Below the pieces are notes generated by a model. That model saw nothing but the letters and a program-made list of their open reading frames with translations. It was not told where the DNA came from and searched no databases. The position numbers and the translations under genes were made by a program. From Bacteroidota bacterium (lineage in GTDB: Bacteria > Bacteroidota > Bacteroidia > CAIKAF01), in contig VGMT01000013.1 in the NCBI GenBank assembly GCA_016866335.1, forward strand, positions 1 to 64,000: a stretch of 64,000 nt of DNA, given 5' to 3'. Of this stretch, positions 35,504 through 45,343 are shown one piece after another (position 1 is the stretch's first letter; each line of letters starts with the position of its first letter).

Positions 35504-37108
35504 CTAATTGGGTATATAAAAAAGACGGTCGGTTCTAAGCTGCTTGAAAATACTGCCTGAACGATCCCCATCTAAAGAAAAAACAACAATCCACGGCGTT
35601 CCTTTTATGTGGTCCTCTGGAACTGGCCCCCAAAAGCGGCTGTCTAAAGACCCGTGTCGGTTGTCGCCCATAGCCCAATAGTAGTTCTGTTCAAAGGTGT
35701 ATTTGCTGGCTTTTTGCCCATCAATATAGACTACTCCTTCTCGAACTTCTACATTCTTTTGTTCATAGGCCCGAATGATTCGCTGGTACAATACCAAATT
35801 TTCTTTGGTCAATTCTATGCTCATTCCTTTGGCAGGAATCACAAAAGCAGCCATTTGATCAACAGAATTGTTCACCGATATATGATTGGGCCAAATTTGA
35901 AAATTGTGTTCAGGAGCATAAACCATTTGAACAACACTGTCGATGCTGGGCAAACCACGTAAATAGGCCACTTGCTTTTGATTTAGGTTTAATAAATAGA
36001 AACCGACCCCATTTGAATCAGTATAGGTTCGGAATCCCATTGCGTCGTCGTTGGAAAAGTAGAACGCCCTTAATTCGGTTTTCACCATTTCAGTTAATGC
36101 CTGTTTGGTGTACACCTTGTGGTGGTGAACAAGCATTTCAGGATTTTTTTGTGGTTTTCCATTAATGAAAATCTGACCTTGCCGAATTTCAAACCGATCG
36201 CCAGGCCCGCCAACACACCGTTTTACAAAATTCTCGCACTTGTCTATGGGCATATGCATTACCTTATATTCCGACAAAAAGGCTTCTCTAGACTGGCTCA
36301 AAAGCAATTCAAAGTCACTCTCCGAAAGGGTACTCGGATCAATACGCCTTTGGCTCAATTCCTGCCCAGCAATCATATAAATCTGGTCATAATAACTAAA
36401 CGCTTTCAAAACGGGATCAACCACCATCGTATCGTTTACCGGAAAATTAAACACAATGATGTCTCCACTTTTTGGCGAAGTCCAACCCGGCAAACGCCAG
36501 TCTGGTCCTTTCCACCATTCTAAAAAGGAAGGGGTTGTGGCTGTAAACGGCAAGGAGTTATGAACAAATGGAAAGGTCAGCGGCGTTAACGGCACCTGCG
36601 CCCCATACGACATTTTACTGACCACCAGAAAATCTCCGGTCATCATTTCGTCTTCCATCGATGCCGAAGGAATGCGAAATGGTTCGGCCAAGTAGGTTTT
36701 TATGATGGTGGCTACCACTACTGCGAACAAGATGCTTTCTACCCAATCTCTCACGGTATTTGGCATTCGAGGGGGTTGATTTTCTGTTCCAAAATAGGCT
36801 TCCTTCTTGGCTACCTGAGGAATGTAATAAGGGTACAGTAAGCAGTATTTCCATAACCTTTGGCTATCAAATATTCCAAAACTCCGAAAAAAGGCCACCG
36901 CGTAGGCGAAGAACACAATCAGGTTTAGGCCGGGAGCCAACAAGCCTATGGACCAATACCAAGGCCGCCCTACCCTTTTGCTGAGTAACACGTAATTGTA
37001 CATCGGAACCAAGGCCTTCCAACCTCCGTCGCCGGTTTTATTGAACATTAAATAAAGCCCGTAATGAACAGGTATCAGTGTCAGGGCAAAAAAGCTGAAA
37101 AATCCCAT
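35504..37108 (-). CDS. lepB: Signal peptidase I
   Basis: Cleaves signal peptides from exported proteins. It has an N-terminal membrane module of about 110 residues (two to three helices), then the S26 domain with the catalytic serine in PSASMEDEM and the lysine in VKRCVGGPGD, and the closing motif MGDNRHGSLDSRFWG. Length 534 reflects Bacteroidota-type insertions between catalytic boxes. Follows nfeD by 21 bp. Confidence 0.95.
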   Translation of the reverse strand: MGFFSFFALTLIPVHYGLYLMFNKTGDGGWKALVPMYNYVLLSKRVGRPWYWSIGLLAPGLNLIVFFAYAVAFFRSFGIFDSQRLWKYCLLYPYYIPQVAKKEAYFGTENQPPRMPNTVRDWVESILFAVVVATIIKTYLAEPFRIPSASMEDEMMTGDFLVVSKMSYGAQVPLTPLTFPFVHNSLPFTATTPSFLEWWKGPDWRLPGWTSPKSGDIIVFNFPVNDTMVVDPVLKAFSYYDQIYMIAGQELSQRRIDPSTLSESDFELLLSQSREAFLSEYKVMHMPIDKCENFVKRCVGGPGDRFEIRQGQIFINGKPQKNPEMLVHHHKVYTKQALTEMVKTELRAFYFSNDDAMGFRTYTDSNGVGFYLLNLNQKQVAYLRGLPSIDSVVQMVYAPEHNFQIWPNHISVNNSVDQMAAFVIPAKGMSIELTKENLVLYQRIIRAYEQKNVEVREGVVYIDGQKASKYTFEQNYYWAMGDNRHGSLDSRFWGPVPEDHIKGTPWIVVFSLDGDRSGSIFKQLRTDRLFYIPN

Positions 37109-37129
37109 AGTGCTAAAATTAGGCGCAAG

Positions 37130-38497
37130 TTACGTGTCTGATTTGACAGCCGATGCGGGTTTAACCAATAAAATGTTGTTTTCCTGTTGAACCACCTGAA
37201 CAGCTTGCCCCCTTTCTATCCAACCACTTACAGATCTAGCCTCCCAATCTTTACCATCCAAATCAACCATACCTCCGGGGCGTAGCGGGCCCATGGCTAT
37301 TCCCATCTTCCCATTCAAACTTGAGTCAAGGGGTTGCGAACTGCGAAAGCCATCCCTACTTTTCAGTTCCGACACCACCGCAACCCCTCTAAAAAAGTTC
37401 GATTTCGGCAAGGTTTTTAAGGCCAGCAGTGCCAATCCTAAACTACCCAGCAAGGCCAATACAACCACCCACATGGAACGGATCAACCCATTGGGGTCTG
37501 GAGCCGATATACCCCAACCCGGCTCGGCCGGAAGATTGGCCGTAATGGATAAAACCAAAGAAAGCAACATCAACAATGCTCCCGCAATACCCGCAACCCC
37601 GAACCCAGGAATAACAAAAATTTCAAGCCCCAAAAGCAACAGTCCGGCCAAAAACAATAGAATTTCCCAATACATCGCCATGCCTTCCAAATAATTGGGG
37701 ATAAAAAACAACAGAGCCGCAATCAATGCGGCCAACCCCGGAAAACCAACACCCGGCGATTGCAGTTCAAAAAATATACCCAATAAAATAACCGCAAGCA
37801 ATATACCACTCACTTCAGGCCGTAAAAAAAACAATACCAAACTCCGCGCCCCTCCGGTTTCAAATTCCTTTTGCTCACTGTTTTCTAAGCCCTTGTCCCT
37901 AAGCAATTCCTGCAAACTCGAATACGTCCCGTCGCTAAAACCGAGATTCAAGGCCTCTGATGAGGTTAGGCTAACCACCTTTCCCGAATCATTCACTCCA
38001 GGCACAACGATACTTCCATCCACCATCGCCTCGGCAATGCTTGGATTTCGGCCTCGTTGCAAGGCTGTTTCCCGCATTTTTGCCCGCATAAACGACTGGT
38101 ACTTTTCATCTACTTTTTCTCCGTCTGAGCCAACCACCGTGGCGGCCCCAATGGTAGCTCCCGGCTTCATATAAATTTTTGTACAGGCAATCGAAATAAA
38201 AGCACCCGCTGAGGCGGCGTTGTTTTCTATGTACACCCAAACAGGAATGGCTGAATTCAATAAAGCAGTTCGAATATCATCGGCGGCATCTACCGCTCCC
38301 CCATAGGTATCCATCTCAATCAATATCAAATCTGCATTCCATTCTTTGGCTTCCTCTAAACCATCTAATACTATTTTGCGCACCGGCTGAGCTATTTCTT
38401 GCTTTATTGGCAAACGGTAAATGCGCTGATAGGTCTGAGCGAATAATTGACCGAATCCCATCCAGCCAAGCAGCAGAATTAATATACACCTAAGCAT
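37130..38497 (-). CDS. NfeD family membrane-bound serine protease
   Basis: Protein of 455 residues: a signal peptide; a ClpP-like protease domain with the serine in NNAASAGAFISIA and the GGAVDAADDI loop; a C-terminal membrane block of about four helices (235-350); and an OB-fold NfeD domain (GKMGIAMGPLRPGGMVDLDGKDW). Likely membrane quality control with a partner such as SPFH proteins (not seen here). Overlaps suhB by 8 bp. Confidence 0.9.
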   Translation of the reverse strand: MLRCILILLLGWMGFGQLFAQTYQRIYRLPIKQEIAQPVRKIVLDGLEEAKEWNADLILIEMDTYGGAVDAADDIRTALLNSAIPVWVYIENNAASAGAFISIACTKIYMKPGATIGAATVVGSDGEKVDEKYQSFMRAKMRETALQRGRNPSIAEAMVDGSIVVPGVNDSGKVVSLTSSEALNLGFSDGTYSSLQELLRDKGLENSEQKEFETGGARSLVLFFLRPEVSGILLAVILLGIFFELQSPGVGFPGLAALIAALLFFIPNYLEGMAMYWEILLFLAGLLLLGLEIFVIPGFGVAGIAGALLMLLSLVLSITANLPAEPGWGISAPDPNGLIRSMWVVVLALLGSLGLALLALKTLPKSNFFRGVAVVSELKSRDGFRSSQPLDSSLNGKMGIAMGPLRPGGMVDLDGKDWEARSVSGWIERGQAVQVVQQENNILLVKPASAVKSDT

Positions 38498-39293
38498 GGT
38501 CGATTGAATTTAACAGTTTCAGCATTTCCCGTTGAATGGGTTCTGATGAAGAGGCTACAATAGAGGTGCCAAGCAACCAATTCTGATCGCCCAAATGGCT
38601 GCAAACCACTCCGCCAGCCTCTTTAACAATCAATGCCCCTGCAGCTACATCCCAAGGTTTTAAGCCAAACTCGTAAAACGCCTCGTACCTTCCATCGGCT
38701 ACATGCACCAAATCCAACGTAGCGCTCCCAAACCGACGCAAGCCCCGTGTTTTCTGCATGAATTTAGGAATGAGCTCACCTATATAGGTTGCCCTTTCAA
38801 ATTGATTGACTGGAAATCCTGTTGCAATCAAGGCATCTTCAAATTCTGTGCACCTTGACGTTACTAACCGCTGCCCCTGACAATAAGCCCCCTTCCCAAC
38901 CTGTGCCTCATACAATATACCCGGTTCAACATTATGAACAAAACCCGCCACAATCTCTCCACCTTCAACCAGCGCCACACTAATGGCATAATGAGGAATT
39001 CCATGTATAAAATTGGTGGTACCATCCAAGGGGTCCACCAGCCAATACGATGTGGTTGCTATGCCGTCTTTCCCTCCTTCTTCTCCCCAAAATCCAATTT
39101 TCCCATCCAACTCCAACAACCCTTTCCGCAATTGACTTTCTGCGTCCCTATCTACATACGAAACCAAGTCGTGAAGACCTTTTCGCTCTACATTGCCCGA
39201 ATCAAACATCCTAAATGCATCAAAAAGGAAATCTGCAACCTCGTTTATGGTCAAACGAACTCCTTCCCAAAAAGCCTCCGGACGATTTACCAT
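38490..39293 (-). CDS. Inositol monophosphatase family protein
   Basis: Li-sensitive Mg-dependent phosphatase fold. WLVDPLDGTTNFIHGIPHYAIS is the metal-binding DxDGT box; GEEGG supplies the upstream acidic pair, and KPWDVAAGALIVKEAGG the third ligand. Length 267. SuhB-like, but the true substrate (myo-inositol-1-P, NADP or PAP) cannot be read from sequence. Overlaps both neighbours. Confidence 0.92.
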   Translation of the reverse strand: MVNRPEAFWEGVRLTINEVADFLFDAFRMFDSGNVERKGLHDLVSYVDRDAESQLRKGLLELDGKIGFWGEEGGKDGIATTSYWLVDPLDGTTNFIHGIPHYAISVALVEGGEIVAGFVHNVEPGILYEAQVGKGAYCQGQRLVTSRCTEFEDALIATGFPVNQFERATYIGELIPKFMQKTRGLRRFGSATLDLVHVADGRYEAFYEFGLKPWDVAAGALIVKEAGGVVCSHLGDQNWLLGTSIVASSSEPIQREMLKLLNSIDHA

Positions 39294-40585
39294 TTCAACA
39301 GGCTAGATTCCCATTTTTTAGCCATGAATACCCCCAAAGCACCCAAGGTAATCAAGGCAAAAGCGATCAATTCGGCTTGAGTCAAGTTCATACCCAGCAT
39401 TTTGAACTCGGCATTCACTCTAATTTGCTCTATCAACAAGCGCTCAATACCGTTCAGCATTAAATACATGAAGAACATTTGCCCCGCCACCTTAAACCGA
39501 TTTCGAAACAGCCACAAACCGATAAATAGCAAAGAGCCCATTAGAATTTCATACAGCATGGTCGGAAAAACAGGCAAGGGCAAACGTTTGCAATAGGTCA
39601 TGTGCGGCGCACAATTTTCAATGTCGATGCCTTGCCGATTTACGTTGTGCGGAAAATCAAAAGCAAACATCCAATCCGGCAAAAAAGCCAAGGCCTCAGG
39701 CTTGGGAAAATAGGCATGGTCAACACCCTCAGGGGTTTCCGAATCAAAGTAATAATAGTACCCCGTTGACGCCAAATCGGCCTTAAATTGTTCGGCCGGC
39801 ACCAAGGTGTACTTGCGTGCTTCATCAATCCTATACGCTGAATTTACAATTCCCCAATCTCCATCACCCGACAACAAACACCCCATGCGCCCCACCGCAT
39901 AGGCCAATATCAAACCCGGTGCAACAGCGTCGGCCAAATGAATTAAGGCGAATTTGCGCTTGCGGGCAATGTACCAAACACCGAAAAAGCCTCCAATCAA
40001 TCCCCCATAAAAGGTTAAGCCTGAAGTAGAAAAAAATGTGCCTATGGGATCTCTGAAAAAGTCGGCAGGATATTCCAAATTATGAAACACTTTAGCCCCT
40101 AAAATCCCAAAAATAGCCGCATACATGGTAATTTGGCCCACCATTTCATGCGGCCGAAGTTGGGTAATTTTTTCCTCTGGAACAGGAAGTTGTTTTCGCT
40201 TTACCTCCCTATACCTTAACCAAACAAAAACAGCCCCTACCGCCAAGCCTGCTGGCCAATTTCCCTCGAACGACAATATATATCCCTGGGGATTTGCCTT
40301 AAACAATTCAGCTTGGGTAACGAATCCAACCAATTTAAATCCAATAAAGAAGCCCGTTAAACCCTGCAATACCAAATCCAAGGCATTGGGACCCTCTCCG
40401 ATTCTTTGTTTTATCGGAAATGCCTTGACTAAGCCTTGTTGTTCTTTCCGTTTCAGTTCTTGGCCTAACACCCATGCAGCAGCCAAAAAAGCCAAAGCCA
40501 CCATCGCTCCAAACGACGGGGGAAATTCCAACGAAAAATGGGTTCCGAATAGGTAATTCAATACGTAGTTTAGCGTTGGAAACAT
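39287..40585 (-). CDS. lgt: Prolipoprotein diacylglyceryl transferase
   Basis: Transfers diacylglycerol to the lipobox Cys of lipoproteins. The seven-helix protein has the Lgt signature YAVGRMGCLLSGDGDWG (canonical RIGNFxNGE), GLTFYGGLIGGF and the C-terminal EQIRVNAEF. Length 432 is long owing to a large insertion between the signature and the last helices (about residues 250-335), typical of Bacteroidota Lgt. Confidence 0.9.
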   Translation of the reverse strand: MFPTLNYVLNYLFGTHFSLEFPPSFGAMVALAFLAAAWVLGQELKRKEQQGLVKAFPIKQRIGEGPNALDLVLQGLTGFFIGFKLVGFVTQAELFKANPQGYILSFEGNWPAGLAVGAVFVWLRYREVKRKQLPVPEEKITQLRPHEMVGQITMYAAIFGILGAKVFHNLEYPADFFRDPIGTFFSTSGLTFYGGLIGGFFGVWYIARKRKFALIHLADAVAPGLILAYAVGRMGCLLSGDGDWGIVNSAYRIDEARKYTLVPAEQFKADLASTGYYYYFDSETPEGVDHAYFPKPEALAFLPDWMFAFDFPHNVNRQGIDIENCAPHMTYCKRLPLPVFPTMLYEILMGSLLFIGLWLFRNRFKVAGQMFFMYLMLNGIERLLIEQIRVNAEFKMLGMNLTQAELIAFALITLGALGVFMAKKWESSLLKW

Positions 40586-40596
40586 ACTTGGATTTA

Positions 40597-41925
40597 TTAA
40601 GCCGTTACGGGTTTATTATCAATTACAAAATGTACATCAATTTCCATATGTCCCGATTGGGCATCCACTTTTAACAAGCGAATGTCTTGAAAACTGTGGC
40701 TGTACAACGGATCGTAGGGGGCCCTTACCCGAACATAATTTTCGGTATAGCCCAGCATGCTCCCATCGCTCTCGCTACCCTCCCACAATACCCTTCGAAT
40801 ACGACCTTCTTGTTTTGAATAAAAGCGGCTTCGCATTAAATCAGACTCCTGCCTTAACCGGTGGTTTCGCTTTTTTCGCTCGGCTACAGCCACCTTTCCA
40901 TCCAAACGCAAGGCCGTGGTGTTTTCACGCTCGCTGTAGGTAAATACATGCAAATAATCCACAGGCAATCCCTGCAAATAGTTCAAGGTATCCTGAAATA
41001 AGGCATCAGTTTCGCCTGGAAATCCAACTATAACATCAACCCCAATACAGGCCTCAGGCATTAAGGACTTTATTAAATTCACCCGCTCAGTATACAATTC
41101 GGTTCTGTAACGCCGCCGCATCCGTTCTAATATCACATCGCTTCCCGACTGCAATGGCAAATGAAAATGAGGCACAAACCGTTGGCTCTGAGCCAAAAAC
41201 TCAATCAAATTTCGGGTAAGCAAATTCGGTTCTATGCTTGATATCCTGTACCGAACATCCAAGTCCAATCCATCCAACTGCCTAACCAAATCCTCAAAAT
41301 GCTCCCCCGTGGTTTTTCCAAAATCACCAATATTAACCCCAGTCAATACCAATTCTTTCACACCCTGTTTTGCGGCCTCTTCGGCTTGAAGTAAAATCTC
41401 TGATATGGCGGGATTCCGACTCCTGCCCCTAGCCAAAGGTATGGTACAAAAGGCACAGAAATAATCGCAACCATCTTGAACTTTTAAAAAGGTACGGGTT
41501 CGGTCTCCAAAAGAAAAGGAAGACACAAAATCACGCGTTTCTTTTATGTGGCTACGCTCAATTTTAGGCTTCGAGAAATGGGATTCCTCCAAAATAGAAA
41601 CATACCGCTCTACCTCAAATTTCTCTTTGGCCCCAACAATTTTACTAACCCCAGGTATTTTTTCAATTTCTTGAGGTTTTAATTGAGCATAACAGCCAAT
41701 CACAACCACCTTCGCTTCCGGATTCACCTGCAGGGCTTCTTCAACTACTTTCCTGCATTTTCGGTCTGCATGCTCGGTAACCGAACAGCTGTTAATTACA
41801 TATAAGTCCGCCGAAGTTTGAAAATCCACACGCTCCACACCTGCCTCGGCAAGCTTTCTCGCCAAGGTTGATGTCTCGGCAAAATTTAACTTGCAGCCCA
41901 AGGTGTAATATGCCGCGGTTTTCAT
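40597..41925 (-). CDS. mtaB: tRNA t6A37 methylthiotransferase MtaB
   Basis: Radical-SAM enzyme adding methylthio to t6A37 of tRNA. The UPF0004 domain opens TAAYYTLGCKLNFAET, with the CKxN motif diagnostic of MtaB; the SAM cluster is in QDGCDYFCAFCTIP; a C-terminal TRAM-like domain follows. The ATG at 41925 is preferred to the GTG two codons earlier, since a TACCTTTG box overlaps the latter. Length 442. Confidence 0.94.
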   Translation of the reverse strand: MKTAAYYTLGCKLNFAETSTLARKLAEAGVERVDFQTSADLYVINSCSVTEHADRKCRKVVEEALQVNPEAKVVVIGCYAQLKPQEIEKIPGVSKIVGAKEKFEVERYVSILEESHFSKPKIERSHIKETRDFVSSFSFGDRTRTFLKVQDGCDYFCAFCTIPLARGRSRNPAISEILLQAEEAAKQGVKELVLTGVNIGDFGKTTGEHFEDLVRQLDGLDLDVRYRISSIEPNLLTRNLIEFLAQSQRFVPHFHLPLQSGSDVILERMRRRYRTELYTERVNLIKSLMPEACIGVDVIVGFPGETDALFQDTLNYLQGLPVDYLHVFTYSERENTTALRLDGKVAVAERKKRNHRLRQESDLMRSRFYSKQEGRIRRVLWEGSESDGSMLGYTENYVRVRAPYDPLYSHSFQDIRLLKVDAQSGHMEIDVHFVIDNKPVTA

Positions 41926-41930
41926 GCCCA

Positions 41931-41938
41931 CAAAGGTA
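41931..41938 (-). promoter_or_regulatory. Candidate mtaB promoter, -7 box TACCTTTG
   Basis: Minus-strand TACCTTTG 5 nt before the mtaB ATG, in the short gap after the alpha/beta hydrolase. Confidence 0.42.
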
Positions 41939-41951
41939 AGGCTTTATACTC

Positions 41952-42680
41952 TTACAGCTCAAATTGTTTGGAAATATAACCTTGCACTTCTTCTTGAGCC
42001 TGCCAAGGCAACATATGCCCTTTACCATCAATGCAAAGGCTATGCGCTCCAACCTCCGATACCTCCGCTCGCAGCATGCTCGGCTCCAGCAGGGCGTCTG
42101 CCGAACCATAAATGTAATGCACCTTTGCTGCCCATTTTTTAACGGTGGCTTTTTGGCAGCTGCGTTCCTTTAATCCGTTTAAGACGCGTTGTATTACCAA
42201 GGGATTCAATCCTTTCATTTGCCTCTTCATCAACCTTCCCTCGGGCCTTTTTAGCCATTGTGGCTCTGGCTGAAATAAAGTTTGAACAAACATCCGAAAA
42301 TATGCCTCTGGGTTTTTACCCAACATCGCTATGGCCTGCTCTCTATTCTGTTTTCTTTGCTCCGTATCGGCTGCTGCATACGAATTTACCAACACCACTC
42401 CCTTTACCTGAGATGAATACCGGCTCAAATACTCTAGGGCCACATACCCTCCCATGCTATGACCAACCAACAAAAAAGGCCCCTGAAAATCACCTAGGTA
42501 CGAATTCAACCAGGCGGCATACCCCACTAGGCTAAAGTCAAATTCAGCAGGTTGTTGATTAACTCCAAATCCCGGCAAATCTGGACATAAGGCCTGGCTA
42601 AAAGCTTCATGGCACTTCCAACCCTGCCACATCAACGATGATTCATTTAAACCATGAATCAATACAGGCACCACGTTCAA
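41952..42680 (-). CDS. Alpha/beta hydrolase
   Basis: Serine hydrolase of about 242 residues: nucleophile elbow VGHSMGGYVA, oxyanion strand PVLIHGLNESSLMW, acid in YGSADALLEP, and catalytic His in GKGHMLPWQ. I place the start at the TTG (42678-42680) just after the upstream stop; GTG at 42674 or 42671, or an ATG at 42734 overlapping the previous gene, are alternatives. It resembles MenH/BioH-type esterases, and since no bioH is near the biotin operon it is a candidate, but only by fold. Confidence 0.8.
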   Translation of the reverse strand: MNVVPVLIHGLNESSLMWQGWKCHEAFSQALCPDLPGFGVNQQPAEFDFSLVGYAAWLNSYLGDFQGPFLLVGHSMGGYVALEYLSRYSSQVKGVVLVNSYAAADTEQRKQNREQAIAMLGKNPEAYFRMFVQTLFQPEPQWLKRPEGRLMKRQMKGLNPLVIQRVLNGLKERSCQKATVKKWAAKVHYIYGSADALLEPSMLRAEVSEVGAHSLCIDGKGHMLPWQAQEEVQGYISKQFEL

Positions 42681-42682
42681 TG

Positions 42683-45145
42683 CTATTGCTTTACGAAGGA
42701 AACCGTACCCAGGCCCGGTGTTGAATCCATCCACCGAATCAAATACCGCCCGGCCGGTATTCCATCAAGCGGTATATATCCAGGAACCGCTTTCATTTTT
42801 CCAGCCTGCAACCGCTGCCCTTGCATGCTTACTATTTCAAATGAACTTCCAGGCGCTACCCCGTCAATCCATAATTTCTGGCTTGCAGGATTTGGCCAAC
42901 ATTTTACCTGAACCTTTGCCATAGAAATACTAGAAACAGGAGCTTCTAAGGTTCCCGATAAAATTCCTCTTCCATGCGAAAACACAAACAGCCGCCCATC
43001 GCTACGCATCCGAAGTTGGTGTATGCTAACCATGGGTATTTGATTTTCTGCCTGCCAATGTTGCCCACCATCTACCGTGTAATACAACCCATAATCGGTT
43101 GCCGCAAACAAAACCTGCTCGCTCCACGGACTAACCTCTATACTGTTCACCGGCAATCCCGAGGGGAAATCTCCAGTTATATTTGTCCAAATAGGACTTG
43201 CATTGGCCTGAGTCACTTTCCACATCATTGGGCCTGAACTGTAGGTGCTAAAACCTATAAACAAGGAGTGGGTATCGATAGGCGAAGCTTTAATGCAACT
43301 CATAAATTTCCCAGACATCGTGCTGGGAATGGTTCCAGAAAGGTTGTCCTCATCGCCCGCTACCGAGCCAAAGGCATCCAATACCCGATAAAATTTTCCT
43401 GTCCCTCCAAAATAAACCGAAGGATATACCTCATTGGTAACACCAATGGCATATAAATTCGCAATGGGTGAGGTTATCGGAAACCACAATGAGCCTCTGC
43501 TTATGGTCATCCAAGCCCGAAAACGCGTTACAAAATACAGCTGGTCTCCATCCAAAGTATTCCCTTCAAAAGGTGAAATAAACCAGGTGTTTTCGTCCAC
43601 ATTGTCATCGAAATCAGCATCTAAACCATTCAAAATATATTCGAAATCAGGAAATTGTTCGTGCATATTGTCCGACCTCAGCAAATGGCCATTCTGCCAT
43701 GACACGTAACCTACGTTGTTTATTTGCTGATGCTTAAAGGCAAAACCTCCATCTCCGCCAAACAACTTTTTGGTTCCTCCAAAAACCTGCTGACCTTGGT
43801 GGGTTCCATTGTCTTGGGTTCCCCCTATATAGGTTTGACCTGTTGGCCAATACGTTCCAGCATAAAACTGTGTAATTCGATACCCTTCATTCAACGATTG
43901 TACATAGGCAGTATTAACTTGCTGAAAAGTGTACCTGTACAATCCTCCATCATTGTAGGCCACAAAAACATTGTTTTGCCCTGGTAAAAAAGTAAATCCA
44001 TGGTAATCTGCATGGCTGTCGGGCAACTCATCCCAGGTTGTTCCTCCATCGGTACTAAAACCTGAAGTTACCGACCCCACCAATACCCGCAAAGGATTTT
44101 GAGGGTCTACTTCTAAAGCCAAACAATACCAGGGAAAATAAAATCGAATGCCAAAACCCGAGGGGTTTCCTCTTAGTGTCCAGCTTCCACCCGCATCGGT
44201 TGTTCTATATACTCCAATTACGTCGTCTCCATTCGTATTCTCTAAAATGGCATACCATACAGAACTGTCAGATGCTGCCACAGCCAATTCAATCCGGTTA
44301 AAATTGGGAGGCAAGCCAGACGAACTCATTACAAAACTCCCAGAAGTGCCGGTGTAAGATCGATACACTCCTTGTCCATGTACTCCAATGCAAACCGTCC
44401 CCGAGGGTAAAACATGCAAATCGGTAACGTTCGAATTCCCAAAAACCTGCTCGTACTGCTGTCCCTGATTTGTGAATCTCCATACCCCCCCCGTTGCCGT
44501 TGCCACATAAAATGTACCTGAATCTACCGGAGAAAAGGCAATGCGCCAAGAATACAAAAATGGAGAGGCCCCTGTACCCGGTATGAGCTGAAAAGATTGG
44601 GCGTCGTCCCAGCTTTCAAAAATACCCGCTCCTGGAATCCCTGCCGAGTTTCCAGCAGGCTCACCCGAACAATACACCCAGTGGTTGGAGTTAAAGGGGT
44701 CTTGAGCCATGCCCGTTACAGATAGATTCGTAGCATCGTCTTGAACCGGACTCCAAGAAAATCCAGAACTATTGCTTTCCCAAATTCCTCCGCTAATACC
44801 AGCAGCCAAGTACCTTGAACTATCTCGAACATCTATGCAAAAAGCCCGAGTCCTTCCTCCTACATTTCCCGGCCCCAATTCAAATAGGTTTTCTAAAATC
44901 CCCCCCGCCTTTGCACTTCGAGCTTGCAGTGCACTCTGCCGAGCCAATCGTATTTTTTCAAGGTCTTCAAAGCCTCCGGTAAATCCCCGCATTTCGCGCC
45001 ATTGACTCAACCAACCCGGATTCATCGGCTCTCCCTTGGGCTTTTCTGGCTTTGAATGCCTCCCTTTGGTAAATACATGGGGCAGCAATATCAAAACACC
45101 CATCAATAAGGCCAACCGAAGTCCTATGGTTTCTTTCTTCTTCAT
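42683..45145 (-). CDS. Secreted BNR/sortilin-like repeat protein with T9SS C-terminal signal
   Basis: Protein of 820 residues with an N-terminal hydrophobic signal. The body holds repeated beta-propeller blades with motifs such as YRTTDAGGSWTLRG, DGGTTWDELPD and YTVDGGQHWQAEN, like BNR/sortilin repeats. The end is a type A T9SS sorting domain (VKCWPNPASQKLWIDG...GRYLIRWMD). Probably cell-surface or secreted. The start is the ATG at 45145; a TTG two codons upstream is less likely. A TATCTTTG box lies 3 nt before it. Confidence 0.88.
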   Translation of the reverse strand: MKKKETIGLRLALLMGVLILLPHVFTKGRHSKPEKPKGEPMNPGWLSQWREMRGFTGGFEDLEKIRLARQSALQARSAKAGGILENLFELGPGNVGGRTRAFCIDVRDSSRYLAAGISGGIWESNSSGFSWSPVQDDATNLSVTGMAQDPFNSNHWVYCSGEPAGNSAGIPGAGIFESWDDAQSFQLIPGTGASPFLYSWRIAFSPVDSGTFYVATATGGVWRFTNQGQQYEQVFGNSNVTDLHVLPSGTVCIGVHGQGVYRSYTGTSGSFVMSSSGLPPNFNRIELAVAASDSSVWYAILENTNGDDVIGVYRTTDAGGSWTLRGNPSGFGIRFYFPWYCLALEVDPQNPLRVLVGSVTSGFSTDGGTTWDELPDSHADYHGFTFLPGQNNVFVAYNDGGLYRYTFQQVNTAYVQSLNEGYRITQFYAGTYWPTGQTYIGGTQDNGTHQGQQVFGGTKKLFGGDGGFAFKHQQINNVGYVSWQNGHLLRSDNMHEQFPDFEYILNGLDADFDDNVDENTWFISPFEGNTLDGDQLYFVTRFRAWMTISRGSLWFPITSPIANLYAIGVTNEVYPSVYFGGTGKFYRVLDAFGSVAGDEDNLSGTIPSTMSGKFMSCIKASPIDTHSLFIGFSTYSSGPMMWKVTQANASPIWTNITGDFPSGLPVNSIEVSPWSEQVLFAATDYGLYYTVDGGQHWQAENQIPMVSIHQLRMRSDGRLFVFSHGRGILSGTLEAPVSSISMAKVQVKCWPNPASQKLWIDGVAPGSSFEIVSMQGQRLQAGKMKAVPGYIPLDGIPAGRYLIRWMDSTPGLGTVSFVKQ

Positions 45146-45148
45146 GCT

Positions 45149-45156
45149 CAAAGATA
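45149..45156 (-). promoter_or_regulatory. Candidate promoter of the BNR protein, -7 box TATCTTTG
   Basis: TAnnTTTG match 3 nt before the ATG on the minus strand; predicts a leaderless transcript that could continue into the hydrolase and mtaB genes. Confidence 0.42.
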
Positions 45157-45343
45157 CAATCCCATCTTTACTTTAATTCAAATCCGTCAAAGCCAGCCCT
45201 CAATTTATCCCTCTTTTTCATTTCCTTTTTTACCATTGATTGCTATCAAGCCTTTTCTTGTGCTTACTTTTTTAATTTTACGTATCTATGCCCCAGCCAT
45301 ATAGCTTAACTTTACTTTACCTGTACCTTTATTATAACTTCAA

